In this document: positions 1-7,201 of the stretch, one piece after another | How the letters are laid out: every line of letters starts with the position of its first letter | How positions within the stretch are numbered: position 1 is the first letter of the stretch | Origin: JAKAWQ01 sp963840545 | GTDB taxonomy: Bacteria > Pseudomonadota > Alphaproteobacteria > Acetobacterales > Acetobacteraceae | Reading direction: 5' to 3' | Length of the DNA stretch: 64,000 nucleotides | NCBI GenBank assembly: GCA_963840545.1 | Contig: CAWIZE010000006.1 | Coordinates: 124,001 to 188,000, forward strand | Position numbers and translations under genes: made by a program | The notes under the pieces: model-generated | The model's database searches: none | Told to the model about the DNA's origin: nothing | What the model saw: the letters and a program-made list of their open reading frames with translations, nothing else

Positions 1-1
1 C

Positions 2-409
2 ACGGCCTACGCGTTCGGCGAGCGCCTCGAGCGCAGGACATGGATGCCGCTCGCAGCCTTCATCACGCTGCTGGGCGGCGTGCTCGTGGCGCTGGCCGGC
101 ACGATCTTCCCGCTCGCCGTCCTCGGTTCGATCATCGTCTTCTTCGGCTTCAACCTCTGGGTCCCGATCGCCTATGCCTGGTCGATCGAGAACTACCCGA
201 CGCGCGCGCGCACCACCGGCTTTGCGCTGGTCGACGGCGTCGGCCATCTTGGCGGCGGAGTGGGCCTGCTCCTCATCGCGCCACTCATTCCGCATCTCGG
301 CGTGCTGGGCGCGATGCTGCTCATCATTGCCTTTCTCGTGCTCGCCGCGATCATCGCCCAGTTCGGCATCTTCACGCGCGATCTCAGCCTCGAGGAGATC
401 TCGCCCTAG
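2..409 (+). CDS. MFS transporter, C-terminal part (5' end outside window)
   Basis: The reading frame is open from the left edge and ends at TAG 407-409. About 135 residues remain. They hold four or so hydrophobic helices separated by a loop carrying ENYPTRARTTGFAL, the pattern seen before the last helices of sugar/aromatic-acid type major facilitator permeases, followed by a glycine-rich helix (GHLGGGVGLLL). The tail is short and acidic (LSLEEISP). The substrate cannot be told from this part. The next gene (856-1212) points towards it, so the two converge across a repeat-rich gap that begins two bases after this stop codon. Confidence 0.85.
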   Translation, partial: TAYAFGERLERRTWMPLAAFITLLGGVLVALAGTIFPLAVLGSIIVFFGFNLWVPIAYAWSIENYPTRARTTGFALVDGVGHLGGGVGLLLIAPLIPHLGVLGAMLLIIAFLVLAAIIAQFGIFTRDLSLEEISP

Positions 410-410
410 C

Positions 411-514
411 GCCAGCTTTCATAGAATGCCGACACGTATGTGCTTGGCCAAGTGCCCGATCGGCGCGGCGTTTCGTGATCGCTGCGCGAGCGACGAAACT
501 CTGCGGTCGGGCAC
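411..514. repeat. Dispersed structured repeat, copy 1
   Basis: This 104-base segment matches 57671-57773 at roughly four of five positions, with one gap. It contains nested inverted repeats: outer arms GTGCCCGA / TCGGGCAC and inner arms GTTTCGT / ACGAAAC, closing on CGCT / AGCG. Between the two copies the top pair of the inner stem changes from T-A to C-G on both sides, which suggests a folded RNA or cruciform is conserved. Both copies lie between convergent genes, so a bidirectional terminator or a REP-like mobile repeat is possible. Confidence 0.75.
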
Positions 515-516
515 CA

Positions 517-554
517 GAGCGGGATGAGATCGCTTGCGCTCACCCATCCCGCTC
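517..554. repeat. Palindromic repeat, GAGCGGGATG arms
   Basis: Ten-base perfect arms GAGCGGGATG (517-526) and CATCCCGCTC (545-554) flank a partly complementary loop. It resembles the GAGCGTGATGA palindromes at 6223, 30592 and 62444 and starts three bases after the end of the structured repeat, so the two form a composite. A half-copy (ATCACGCTCTCGCGC) follows near 608-622. Confidence 0.6.
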
Positions 555-855
555 GAGCCGTCCGTCTTCTCGCGTGATTGACGCTTCCGGCGATTCCGCC
601 TTCAGCGATCACGCTCTCGCGCTACGCGCTCGGCCGCGCCCGCGTCACCTCGAGCGAATGATCGATCAACCCCTCCACCCGCTCCAGAAAGCGCACCGTA
701 TGCGGCAATCCCGCGTGAACCTCGAACGCCGCCTCCTCGCCCGCCCGAGGCCGGCCGCAAGGCCCCCGCCCGCATCGCGCTCGCCGGCGCCTTCATCCGC
801 AACGACGCTCGCCTGAGCCCCGCGCCGTGGCCGCCGCCTTCCTGCTGCCCGCCCG

Positions 856-1212
856 CTACGCCTCCGGTCCGGGGACGAAGCAGAGCAGGCCGGAGGCGGG
901 CGCCCAGCAGGCGACGGGTTGGCCGGCATCGTTGCGGACGTGCAGGACCGCCTCGTCAGGGACCTCGATCCATTTGTTCGGGGACGATTCGAACTGCTTG
1001 CCGATGAACACCCAATAATGGTTCGCACCCAGTTTCTCCTGCACCGCCCGGCAATCCGCCAGGGTGCAGCAGCTGATGCCGTTCTGCGGCTGTCGCAGCG
1101 AGTTGTACCAGTGCCCGAGCGGGCTCTCCGGATCCGCGCCGAGCGGCGGCGCCGCAGCGGCGCCGGACGCCATGAGCACAGCCAACAAAATCCCCGCAAC
1201 CGCCGATCTCAT
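856..1212 (-). CDS. Small secreted cysteine-containing protein, unknown function
   Basis: The 118-residue product begins with a signal peptide (MRSAVAGILLAVLMASGAAAA) that is probably cut after the AAA run. The mature part has a CC pair (SCCTLADC), a third nearby cysteine and one or two near the C-terminus, with tryptophan-rich stretches (GHWYNSL, NHYWVFIGKQF). This fits an exported, disulphide-stabilised domain of about 95 residues. The ATG was chosen because the signal peptide starts there; a longer version would add an arginine-rich stretch that looks untranslated. A GGAG lies immediately upstream. Similar small hypothetical exported proteins are common in alphaproteobacteria. No enzyme motif is visible. 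Confidence 0.7.
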   Translation of the reverse strand: MRSAVAGILLAVLMASGAAAAPPLGADPESPLGHWYNSLRQPQNGISCCTLADCRAVQEKLGANHYWVFIGKQFESSPNKWIEVPDEAVLHVRNDAGQPVACWAPASGLLCFVPGPEA

Positions 1213-1358
1213 CTCCCGCGATCCCCGCTCTCGCCGCACCGCGCCACCGGCGCCCGATCCACCCGGCAGGGAGCTTGGCAACAAATCGCCAAAACCGTAA
1301 GCCCTTTCGCGCCGGACGGCGGCCGCCTTCGCCCGTACCGCGCGCTCGCGCCCGGGCG

Positions 1359-2120
1359 CTAGTTCTTGAGCCGATAACCCGTTCTAAAAATCCAGCCGAC
1401 GATCGCGAGGCAGATGGCCAGCACCGCCAGGGTCATCGCCAGGCTCACGCCCACGCCGACATCGGCTGCGTCGTAGAAGCTCCAGCGAAAGCCGCTGATG
1501 AGGTAAACGACGGGGTTGAACAGCGCAACGGTCCGCCACAACGGCGGCAGCATGGAGATGGAGTAGAAGCTGCCGCCGAGGAAGGTCAGCGGCGTGATGA
1601 TCAGGAGCGGAACGAGCTGCAGTTTCTCGAACCCGTCGGCCCAGATGCCGATGATGAATCCGAAAAGGCTGAACGTGACGGCCGTCAGCACCAGGAAGGC
1701 CGCCATCCACAGAGGATGGGCGATATGGAGCGGGACGAAGAGATCCGCCGTGGCGAGGATGATGAGGCCGAGGATGATCGACTTGGTGGCCGCGGCGCCG
1801 ACATAGCTGCTCACGATCTCCAGATAAGAAACCGGTGCGGAGAGGATTTCATAGATCGTGCCGACGAACCTGGGGAAGTAGATGCCGAACGAGGCATTGG
1901 AGATGCTCTGCGTCAAAAGCGACAGCATGATCAGGCCGGGAACGATGAAGGCGCCGTAGCTCACTCCGCCGACATGGCTGATGCGCGAGCCGATCGCCGC
2001 CCCGAACACCACGAAATAGAGCGACGTGGAAACCACCGGGGCGACGATGCTCTGCAGGAGCGTGCGCCGCGTTCGCGCCATCTCGGAGAGATAGATCGCC
2101 CGCATCGCATAAAAATTCAT
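1359..2120 (-). CDS. ABC-2 type transporter permease (YadH-like)
   Basis: The 253-residue membrane protein has about six hydrophobic segments and the ABC-2 permease layout: a cytoplasmic N-terminus (MNFYAMRAIYLSEMARTRRT), a first helix containing SLYFVVFGAAIGSRI, and the conserved late segment LTFLGGSFYSISMLPPLWR followed by FNPVVYLISGFRW. It matches the E. coli YadH group in length. It overlaps the upstream ATPase gene by four bases (ATGA), so the two are translationally coupled and should form a two-component exporter. The substrate is unknown; drugs, lipids or polysaccharides are the usual options for this family. Confidence 0.92.
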   Translation of the reverse strand: MNFYAMRAIYLSEMARTRRTLLQSIVAPVVSTSLYFVVFGAAIGSRISHVGGVSYGAFIVPGLIMLSLLTQSISNASFGIYFPRFVGTIYEILSAPVSYLEIVSSYVGAAATKSIILGLIILATADLFVPLHIAHPLWMAAFLVLTAVTFSLFGFIIGIWADGFEKLQLVPLLIITPLTFLGGSFYSISMLPPLWRTVALFNPVVYLISGFRWSFYDAADVGVGVSLAMTLAVLAICLAIVGWIFRTGYRLKN

Positions 2121-3103
2121 CTGTTTCCCCCCACCAGCGTGACGAAAATATCCTCGAGCGAGCTCTCGCTCGTCCGCAGATCCTTGAAGCGGAGCCCGGC
2201 ATCGATCAGCGCCTTGAGCAGGGAAGCAATCCCCGTCCGCTCGGCCTGCGTATCGTAGCTGTAGGTGAGCGCGCTTCCGTCGGCCGAGAGCTCCAGCCCG
2301 TAACCCCCCAACGCCTCCGGCACGTGCTCGAGCCTGCCCTGCAGCTGAAGCGTGAGCTGCTTCCTGCCGAGCTTTCGCATCAGCGCTTGCTTGCCCTCCA
2401 CCAGGATGATCCGGCCCTTGTTGATGACGCCGATCCGGTCGGCCATTTCCTCGGCTTCGTCGATATAGTGGGTGGTCAGGATAATCGTGACGCCCGCATC
2501 CCGGAGCGCGCGCACGAGCCGCCACATGTCCCTTCTCAGCTCGACATCGACCCCGGCGGTCGGTTCGTCGAGGAAGAGGATCTCCGGCTCGTGGGCAAGC
2601 GCCTTGGCGATCAGGACGCGCCGCTTCATGCCGCCCGAGAGCGTCATGATCCTGCTGTCCTTCCTGTCCCATAGCGAAAGATCCCTGAGCACCCTCTCGA
2701 TATGCCCCGGGCTCGGAGACTTGCCGAACAGGCCCCGGCTGAAGCTCGCGGTCGCCCACACGGTCTCGAAGGCGTCCGTCGTCAGCTCCTGCGGCACGAG
2801 CCCGATCCTGGAGCGCGCGGCGCGATAGTCCCCAACAATATCGTGCCCGTCCACCAGCACGCGGCCCCGGCTCGGCCGCACAAGGCCGCAGATGATGCTG
2901 ATCAGCGTGGTCTTGCCCGCGCCGTTCGGGCCAAGCAGGGCGAAGATCTCGCCCCTACTGATCTCGAGGTTCACGTCTTCCAGCGCGTTCAATCCGCTGG
3001 CATAGGTCTTGAACAGGCTGGTGACGGAAATGACGGGCGGCCCGACCACAAAGGCCTGCTCACCCGTCGGCGATTCGCCATCCATCCGCATTTCCCCCCG
3101 CAT
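2117..3103 (-). CDS. ABC transporter ATPase (YadG-like)
   Basis: The protein has up to 328 residues, with Walker A GPNGAGKTT, Q-loop VPQE, signature LSGGMKRR, Walker B ILFLDEPTAGVD and switch histidine TTHY in order. This is the DrrA/YadG type of nucleotide-binding subunit, with a C-terminal extension of about 90 residues typical of ABC-2 exporters. It energises the permease at 1359-2120. The start could be the ATG at 3103 or either of two ATGs 12-18 bases downstream; the first 20 residues are not conserved in type. The upstream neighbour is a toxin-antitoxin pair on the other strand. Confidence 0.93.
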   Translation of the reverse strand: MRGEMRMDGESPTGEQAFVVGPPVISVTSLFKTYASGLNALEDVNLEISRGEIFALLGPNGAGKTTLISIICGLVRPSRGRVLVDGHDIVGDYRAARSRIGLVPQELTTDAFETVWATASFSRGLFGKSPSPGHIERVLRDLSLWDRKDSRIMTLSGGMKRRVLIAKALAHEPEILFLDEPTAGVDVELRRDMWRLVRALRDAGVTIILTTHYIDEAEEMADRIGVINKGRIILVEGKQALMRKLGRKQLTLQLQGRLEHVPEALGGYGLELSADGSALTYSYDTQAERTGIASLLKALIDAGLRFKDLRTSESSLEDIFVTLVGGNR

Positions 3104-3151
3104 CCGACCAATCGCGACGCCCGATGTGGGCCTTGCCCCCCATCTCTACCA

Positions 3152-3406
3152 GTGCGACCGCCCGCTTTCATCGCGCGGAGCGCGCGCCCCCAACCGGACC
3201 CCGGCCCACCCCGCCGGCTGGCCCGGCTCGGCCGTCCGCTCTTGATCACCTCGCATGGCGAAGTGCTGGCCGCGCTGGGCCCGCCTCCGGCGCGGGAGCG
3301 GCGCCGCCGTTGCCCGGGCGCGCTCCGCGGCAGGATCCGGATGGCGCCCGACTTCGACGCCTTGCCCGCGGACGTGCTCGCTGCTCTGGAGGGCGAGAAG
3401 GAATGA
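3152..3406 (+). CDS. Probable VapB/Phd-type antitoxin, N-terminus degraded or uncertain
   Basis: The 84-codon frame from a GTG overlaps the toxin start (TGA 3404-3406, ATG 3403-3405). Its second half looks like the C-terminal part of Phd/YefM-type antitoxins of PIN toxins: LARLGRPLLITSHGEVLAAL, then GALRGRIRMAPDFDALPADVLAALEG, the toxin-wrapping tail. The N-terminal DNA-binding part is proline-rich and not recognisable, and no ATG or clear ribosome-binding site is present. It may be a damaged antitoxin, or it may start at an unusual codon. The assignment rests on the tail and the overlap with a PIN toxin. Confidence 0.5.
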   Translation: MRPPAFIARSARPQPDPGPPRRLARLGRPLLITSHGEVLAALGPPPARERRRRCPGALRGRIRMAPDFDALPADVLAALEGEKE

Positions 3407-3807
3407 AGCTCCTCCTCGACACGCGCACCCTCCTCTTCTGGCTCGACGACGACGATCGGCTCGGTCCCAAGGCGCAGGAGCTGATCGCCGATCCCGCCAA
3501 CGACGTGCTCGTCAGCGCCGCGTCGTTCTGGGAAATCGCGGTGAAGACGCGCATCGGCAAGCTGGAGGCCGATATCGGGGAAATCCTGGAGGCGACCGAA
3601 CGGGACGGCTTCCGCTGGCTCGGGATTGACCCTCCGCACCTGGCCGCGCTCGCCACCCTTCCGGCGCATCATCGCGACCCGTTCGACCATCTGCTCATCG
3701 CGCAGGCGATCGCGGAGAATGCAACCTTCATGTCCGCCGACACGAACGCTTCGAAATACCCGGTCGCGCTCGTCACCTGCTCGGGTCAGGCCAGACACCG
3801 AGCCTGA
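3403..3807 (+). CDS. vapC: PIN-domain ribonuclease toxin, VapC-like
   Basis: The 134-residue product is a single PIN domain. Acidic residues line up with the family's metal site: D6 in MKLLLDTRTLLFWL, E in SAASFWEIAVK, the D pair in HHRDPFDHLLIAQA, and a late D in FMSADTNASKY. Family members usually have LLLDTHALLWWL at the start, so here the histidine is replaced by arginine. VapC proteins cut tRNA or rRNA and are held inactive by a cognate antitoxin, here the overlapping upstream frame. The tail (SGQARHRA) is slightly longer than usual. Confidence 0.85.
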   Translation: MKLLLDTRTLLFWLDDDDRLGPKAQELIADPANDVLVSAASFWEIAVKTRIGKLEADIGEILEATERDGFRWLGIDPPHLAALATLPAHHRDPFDHLLIAQAIAENATFMSADTNASKYPVALVTCSGQARHRA

Positions 3808-3942
3808 CACCGCCCGGCCGCAGCCGCGCCGGCGCCCGCCGTCGAGGCGCCCGAACCTTGACCGGGGGGCGCAAACCGGCCGCCCCATCCTCGCCAGGCT
3901 CGGCGCCTCACCCCTGCTCCACCCTCTGCCGGGCGCCTCCCA

Positions 3943-4947
3943 CTACTCCACCGCCGCCCGCTCCGCCCCAACCGACGTCATCACCTCGGCCGCAAACGCC
4001 CGCAGATTCGCAACCGACGCGCGCGGATCGACCAGCAGGATGTTCTCCACCCCGCCCGCCCGCAGCCGCTCCAGCTTGTGGATGATCTCGTCGGCCGTGC
4101 CGAGCAGCGGCGCATCGTCATGGCGCACATCCTCCGGCGCCCGCTCGCCGCGCCGGAGCGCACCGATCGTGCTCAGCACCTGCGCCCGCGTCGCATGCGC
4201 CGCGACGCGCTCCTCCTCGGTGTGCACCATTTGCAGCCCGCGCGTGGTACCCACCATCGTGGGCTCGTACGCCCGGCCCACCTTCTCGCACTCCTCGCGA
4301 AAAATCCCGACGCGCTCGATCGTGAGGCCGGTCGAGCCGAGCTGGTCCAGCAGCAGATTGTAGCCTTCCCGCGCCGCGCGCCGGATCGATGGCTCGCTGC
4401 CCGCCGCGAGCCACAGCGGCGGGTGCGGGCGCTGCACCGGTTCCGGCTCCACGACGATATTCTCGTAGTGCCAGCGCTTGCCGTGGTGCGAGAACCGCCC
4501 CTCGCTGGTCCACGCCTTGCGGATGATTTCCACCGCCTCGTCGAAGCGCTCGCCGGCCTCCTCCTCGGGAATGCAGAACCCGGAAAACTCCGCGGCGCGA
4601 TAGCCCTTGCCCACGCCGAGGTCGAACCGCCCGCCGGAAAGCAGATCGAGCGTCGCGGCCTGCTCCGCCACCAGCACCGGATTGTGCCACGGCAGCACCA
4701 CCACCGCGGTGCCGAGCCGGATGCGGCTCGTCCGCGCCGCGAGATAGGCGAGCAGGCTCATCGACGCCGAGACCTGGCCCTGCCCGGTGAAATGATGCTC
4801 GACCAGGAACACGCTCGCGAGCCCGAGCCGGTCGGCCTCCACCACATATTCGATGAAGTCGCGATAACCGTGGCTGTCGCCGTAGCCCACCGCCGTCCCG
4901 CCGGCCATCCGCCTGGTCCGCGCGCCGCCGAACAATCCGAACCGCAT
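3943..4947 (-). CDS. LLM-class flavin-dependent monooxygenase
   Basis: The 334-residue product belongs to the bacterial luciferase-like (TIM-barrel, reduced-flavin) family. It begins MRFGLFGG and shows VFLVEHHFT, SLLAYLAARTSRIRLGTAVVVLPWHNP, VAEQAATLDLLSGGRFDLGVGKGY and RPHPPLWLAAGS, the usual order in these enzymes. An AGGAGG ribosome-binding site sits just upstream of the chosen ATG, which decides the start. Members oxidise diverse small molecules using FMNH2 or F420; the substrate cannot be inferred. It stands alone, convergent with the toxin gene. Confidence 0.92.
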   Translation of the reverse strand: MRFGLFGGARTRRMAGGTAVGYGDSHGYRDFIEYVVEADRLGLASVFLVEHHFTGQGQVSASMSLLAYLAARTSRIRLGTAVVVLPWHNPVLVAEQAATLDLLSGGRFDLGVGKGYRAAEFSGFCIPEEEAGERFDEAVEIIRKAWTSEGRFSHHGKRWHYENIVVEPEPVQRPHPPLWLAAGSEPSIRRAAREGYNLLLDQLGSTGLTIERVGIFREECEKVGRAYEPTMVGTTRGLQMVHTEEERVAAHATRAQVLSTIGALRRGERAPEDVRHDDAPLLGTADEIIHKLERLRAGGVENILLVDPRASVANLRAFAAEVMTSVGAERAAVE

Positions 4948-5557
4948 TGGCCGCCTCCTCTTAAGGGGCCCCCTTTTTCGTGGCCCGCCCTCGCTCCTGA
5001 AAAACTCTGGTCCCCGCTTTGCCCCGCGGTCAACCGCCCGCCCGCCGGCGCCTTGGCGCGCCGCCGCTCTGGCCACCCGATCCGCCAGTTCAGCTCTCAG
5101 ATCGCGGCGATCGCCCGCTCGCGCGGCGCGAGCGTCGCAACCCGGAACGCAAGCGACTGCGAAGGTTGCGGCACCGGAACCAGGCATCCCTGGCGCGCGA
5201 GCGCGCAAGGTCCCTGAGCTCCGGAGCAACGAGGAACCAGCCGTCATCCGCGGCGAACGAAAGAAATAGCCAGGTCACGGAAAAGAACGAACAAATGTCC
5301 GGATTCGGGAGCTTTTCCGTGCGTGGGGAGTTCGCAATCGGGACAATAGATGGATACCGGGGCTGGTAGCATGGGGACCCAATGCCCATCTCTGGTGCGT
5401 GTTCAGCCTGTCTGAGCAGCCCCGGCCTTGTTTTATCGGGTGGATCGGCGCGGCGCCCTTGATCTCCTGGTCTCGCTGCGCAATTCCATTCGGCCGCGAT
5501 CCGCTCCAACAGCAAATGCGTCCGGCGTATATTCCCGGAGGAACCCCGGAGGATCCA
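4948..5557. other. Non-coding gap, no gene recognised
   Basis: This stretch of about 610 bases has no frame with protein-like composition. It must hold the promoter of the monooxygenase gene (minus strand) and that of the tiny ORF at 5558. A GC-rich self-complementary run (AAGGGGCCCCCTTTTT, 4963-4978) lies next to the monooxygenase ribosome-binding site. No promoter could be assigned with confidence. Confidence 0.5.
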
Positions 5558-5635
5558 ATGACAACCATCCTGATCATCGTCGTTCTCTTCTTACTTCTCG
5601 GAGGCGGTGGCTATTACGGATATCGTCGCTGGTAG
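5558..5635 (+). CDS. 25-residue membrane peptide, DUF3309-like but short
   Basis: ATG at 5558 follows a good ribosome-binding site (CCGGAGGATCCA). The peptide has one hydrophobic helix followed by GGGGYYGYRRW and a stop. The same GGGGYYGY core occurs in the 55-residue protein at 6743-6910, which carries a second helix after it. This peptide is therefore either a one-helix member or a truncated copy of the DUF3309-like family. No continuation is seen after the stop in any frame. The helix and ribosome-binding site argue that it is translated; its function is unknown. Confidence 0.55.
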   Translation: MTTILIIVVLFLLLGGGGYYGYRRW

Positions 5636-5705
5636 CGATGGCATGCGCACCGCGAGAGCGGACGACCTTCACCGCCCATCGCTCGATACGAGCCCACGCC
5701 TGACG

Positions 5706-5731
5706 GCCACATTTGACCGCCACATCTGACC
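5706..5731. repeat. Two imperfect 13-base direct repeats before a secreted-protein gene
   Basis: GCCACATTTGACC and GCCACATCTGACC sit head to tail, differing at one base, and end 15 bases before the ATG at 5747. They could be a tandem operator or a simple duplication. Confidence 0.5.
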
Positions 5732-5746
5732 TAATGAGGTAACACC

Positions 5747-6022
5747 ATGAATTTCACAATGAAATCGAACGCCGTTCTACTCGGCGCGGTCCTGGCACTC
5801 GGAACCACCATCGCCGTGGCGTCACGGCCGGCGCTTGCCGCGAATGCCGCATCGCCGTACACCAATGTGAACCCGGCCAACGATCTCGGCAACAACACCG
5901 GCAACTCGCAGATCGATGGGCTCAATCAACGCCAGCTCAACCAGAATTATTGGCCCGACGCGAAGCAGCCGGGCGGCGTACCCAATCCGCCGTACTACCC
6001 GCCCCAATCTCCGCCACGCTGA
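5747..6022 (+). CDS. Small exported asparagine- and proline-rich protein, unknown function
   Basis: The 91-residue product has a signal peptide (MNFTMKSNAVLLGAVLALG...) with a likely cut near PALAANA. The mature part of about 60 residues is low complexity and rich in Asn, Gln and Pro (NPANDLGNNTGNSQIDGLNQRQLNQNYW, ending in a PPYYPPQSPPR tail) and has no cysteine. I do not recognise a family. TGAGGT upstream can serve as the ribosome-binding site. It converges with the small stress-protein cluster at 6251-7354, and a strong palindrome lies between them. Confidence 0.7.
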   Translation: MNFTMKSNAVLLGAVLALGTTIAVASRPALAANAASPYTNVNPANDLGNNTGNSQIDGLNQRQLNQNYWPDAKQPGGVPNPPYYPPQSPPR

Positions 6023-6222
6023 CGCAGTCGGCGCCGGAGGGTTTTCTCACGCTTCGTCGCATCGAGTGCCGCCGCTCTGTATAGCGCTGACCCAACCACC
6101 GCGGCCGCGGGCTCGTGGCGGAATCGGGGCACCCCGCGAACGCGTCCGCGGGGACCTTGGCGCAGAGCGGTCCGCCAAAGCCCAAGGGCAAGCCATGAAA
6201 TCGATCGGGAAAACCAAGGCTG

Positions 6223-6253
6223 GAGCGTGATGACTTAAAGTCATCACGCTCTA
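6223..6253. repeat. Palindromic repeat with 14-base arms at the end of the glsB-like gene
   Basis: The arms GAGCGTGATGACTT (6223-6236) and AAGTCATCACGCTC (6238-6251) pair perfectly around one base. Read on the minus strand, the element begins with the TAG stop codon (6251-6253) of the glsB-like gene. The same CTAGAGC beginning occurs at 30592 and 62444. It lies between convergent genes and could end transcription from both sides, although there is no T-run. Confidence 0.75.
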
Positions 6254-6507
6254 GCGCATGTACCGGCGGAAGAAGGCGTGGTAGACGAACAGTGCGATGC
6301 TCGCGCCGATTACGGCAGCCAGCAGGGTATAGACGTTGAGGCCGGTCGCGCCGGTGGCGCCAACGGAGGCGAAGAGCCAGCCGCCGACGACCGCGCCACC
6401 GACACCGAGCAGGATATCGACGACCGTACCTCCCCGGTGTTGCTGACGATCTTGCTCGCGACGAAGCCCGCCGCAAGTCCCAGCACCATCCAGGCGGCGG
6501 TCGACAT
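6251..6507 (-). pseudogene. GlsB/YeaQ/YmgE-family membrane protein, frameshifted
   Basis: The frame starts MSTAAWMVLGLAAGFVASKIVSNTGE, a classic GlsB/YeaQ/YmgE opening, then goes out of frame at about 6428-6435. One added base would restore VVDILLGVGGAVVGGWLFASVGATGATGLNVYTLLAAVIGASIALFVYHAFFRRYMR, ending at TAG 6251-6253; the joined protein would be about 85 residues with three helices. The family is linked to general stress responses. The lesion may be a real one-base deletion or a sequencing error in a C/G run. It lies nine bases behind csbD in the same direction. Confidence 0.75.
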
Positions 6508-6516
6508 GCCGCTCTT

Positions 6517-6705
6517 CTATTCCTTCTTCGCGATGGCCGCGCGGACGGTGTCTTTCAGCCCCCCGACGGCGTTCTGGACTTTGCCCTCCGATACCTTCGC
6601 CGCTCCCTCTGACTCGGCCTTCTGATCGCCGAGCAGCCTGCCGATCGTCTGCTTGATGGCGCCGGCAACCTGTTTGACGGATCCCGCGATACGGTCCTTG
6701 TCCAT
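6517..6705 (-). CDS. CsbD-family stress protein
   Basis: The 62-residue protein starts MDKDRIAGSVKQVAGAIKQTIGRLLGDQKAESEG and ends GKVQNAVGGLKDTVRAAIAKKE. It is the CsbD pattern of an amphipathic, alanine/lysine-rich helix bundle with GxxKQ..G..K repeats. Family members are abundant cytosolic proteins induced in general stress or stationary phase; their biochemical role is unknown. A GGAGGG lies upstream of the chosen ATG; an ATG seven codons earlier is possible but overlaps that site. It is the middle gene of a same-strand run with a DUF3309-like protein and a GlsB-like protein. Confidence 0.88.
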   Translation of the reverse strand: MDKDRIAGSVKQVAGAIKQTIGRLLGDQKAESEGAAKVSEGKVQNAVGGLKDTVRAAIAKKE

Positions 6706-6742
6706 GACGACGTGCCCTCCGTTCACGTGGCGCGACGATGGG

Positions 6743-6910
6743 TCAGCCCGAGAACCTGTGGTAGCCGCCGCCGCCGAACAGCCACAACAGAACCAGCACC
6801 AGGATCAGGATCGGGATGATCCCGCCGAACCTGCCGTAGCGGCCGTAGCCGTAATAGCCGCCGCCACCGAACACGAGAAGCACGATCAACACGATCAGAA
6901 TCAAGCCCAT
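6743..6910 (-). CDS. 55-residue two-helix membrane protein, DUF3309-like
   Basis: ATG 6908-6910 to TGA 6743-6745 encodes one hydrophobic helix (MGLILIVLIVLLVFGGGGYYGY), a short Tyr/Gly/Arg linker, and a second helix (IIPILILVLVLLWLFGGGGYH). The symmetric helix-GGGG-linker-helix-GGGG form is that of DUF3309 proteins. GAGGGG upstream gives a ribosome-binding site. It precedes csbD in the same direction. The tiny peptide at 5558 shares its first half. Confidence 0.75.
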   Translation of the reverse strand: MGLILIVLIVLLVFGGGGYYGYGRYGRFGGIIPILILVLVLLWLFGGGGYHRFSG

Positions 6911-6959
6911 GGTCCGTACCCCTCATCACCAACGTGTGCTACGATAACGAATTGAACGA

Positions 6960-7184
6960 TTAATGGCCGCCGCCTCCGCCGTGGTCCTGACCGCCCTGAT
7001 TGCTCGGACCGTTCTGACCGTGCGGGCCGTTTTCGGGTCCATTATAATTGTTGTTGTAGTTCGCAGGGTGGTATCGGGGCTGGCCACCCCAATAGCCCGG
7101 ACCGACGACGCAACCGCCGACAATCGCCAGCATCAGCAGGGCCGCGAGCGACAGCGCCATCCGTGGCCGGGCGATGCGCCGCAT
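6960..7184 (-). CDS. Small lipoprotein with Asn/Gly/His-rich mature region
   Basis: The 74-residue product starts MRRIARPRMALSLAALLMLAIVGGC, a signal peptide with a lipobox-like VGGC. The mature part is low complexity: YWGGQPRYHPANYNNNYNGPENGPHGQNGPSNQGG with a GGGGGH end. The composition suggests a disordered, possibly metal-binding, surface tail. No family was recognised. It lies between the entericidin gene and the DUF3309-like gene on the same strand. Confidence 0.7.
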   Translation of the reverse strand: MRRIARPRMALSLAALLMLAIVGGCVVGPGYWGGQPRYHPANYNNNYNGPENGPHGQNGPSNQGGQDHGGGGGH

Positions 7185-7201
7185 GATCAACCTCGTCCGG
7201 G

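Larger units (their letters stand above)
410..855. other. Repeat-rich gap between convergent genes
   Basis: No convincing gene is present. The left half holds the structured repeat and a palindrome. On the minus strand, 622-744 reads as about 40 stop-free codons ending in TAG with a protein-like composition (FEVHAGLPHTVRFLERVEGL), but no start or upstream continuation was found. At most it is the tail of a decayed gene. Confidence 0.45.

Noticed and set aside
622..744. Possible gene tail on the minus strand (FEVHAGLPHTVRFLERVEGL)
   Set aside because: Only about 40 codons, no start and no upstream homology in any frame. It is recorded in the gap entry but not called as a gene.
4963..4978. Terminator-like AAGGGGCCCCCTTTTT
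   Set aside because: The arms leave almost no loop, and it sits next to a ribosome-binding site, so it is unlikely to be a terminator.
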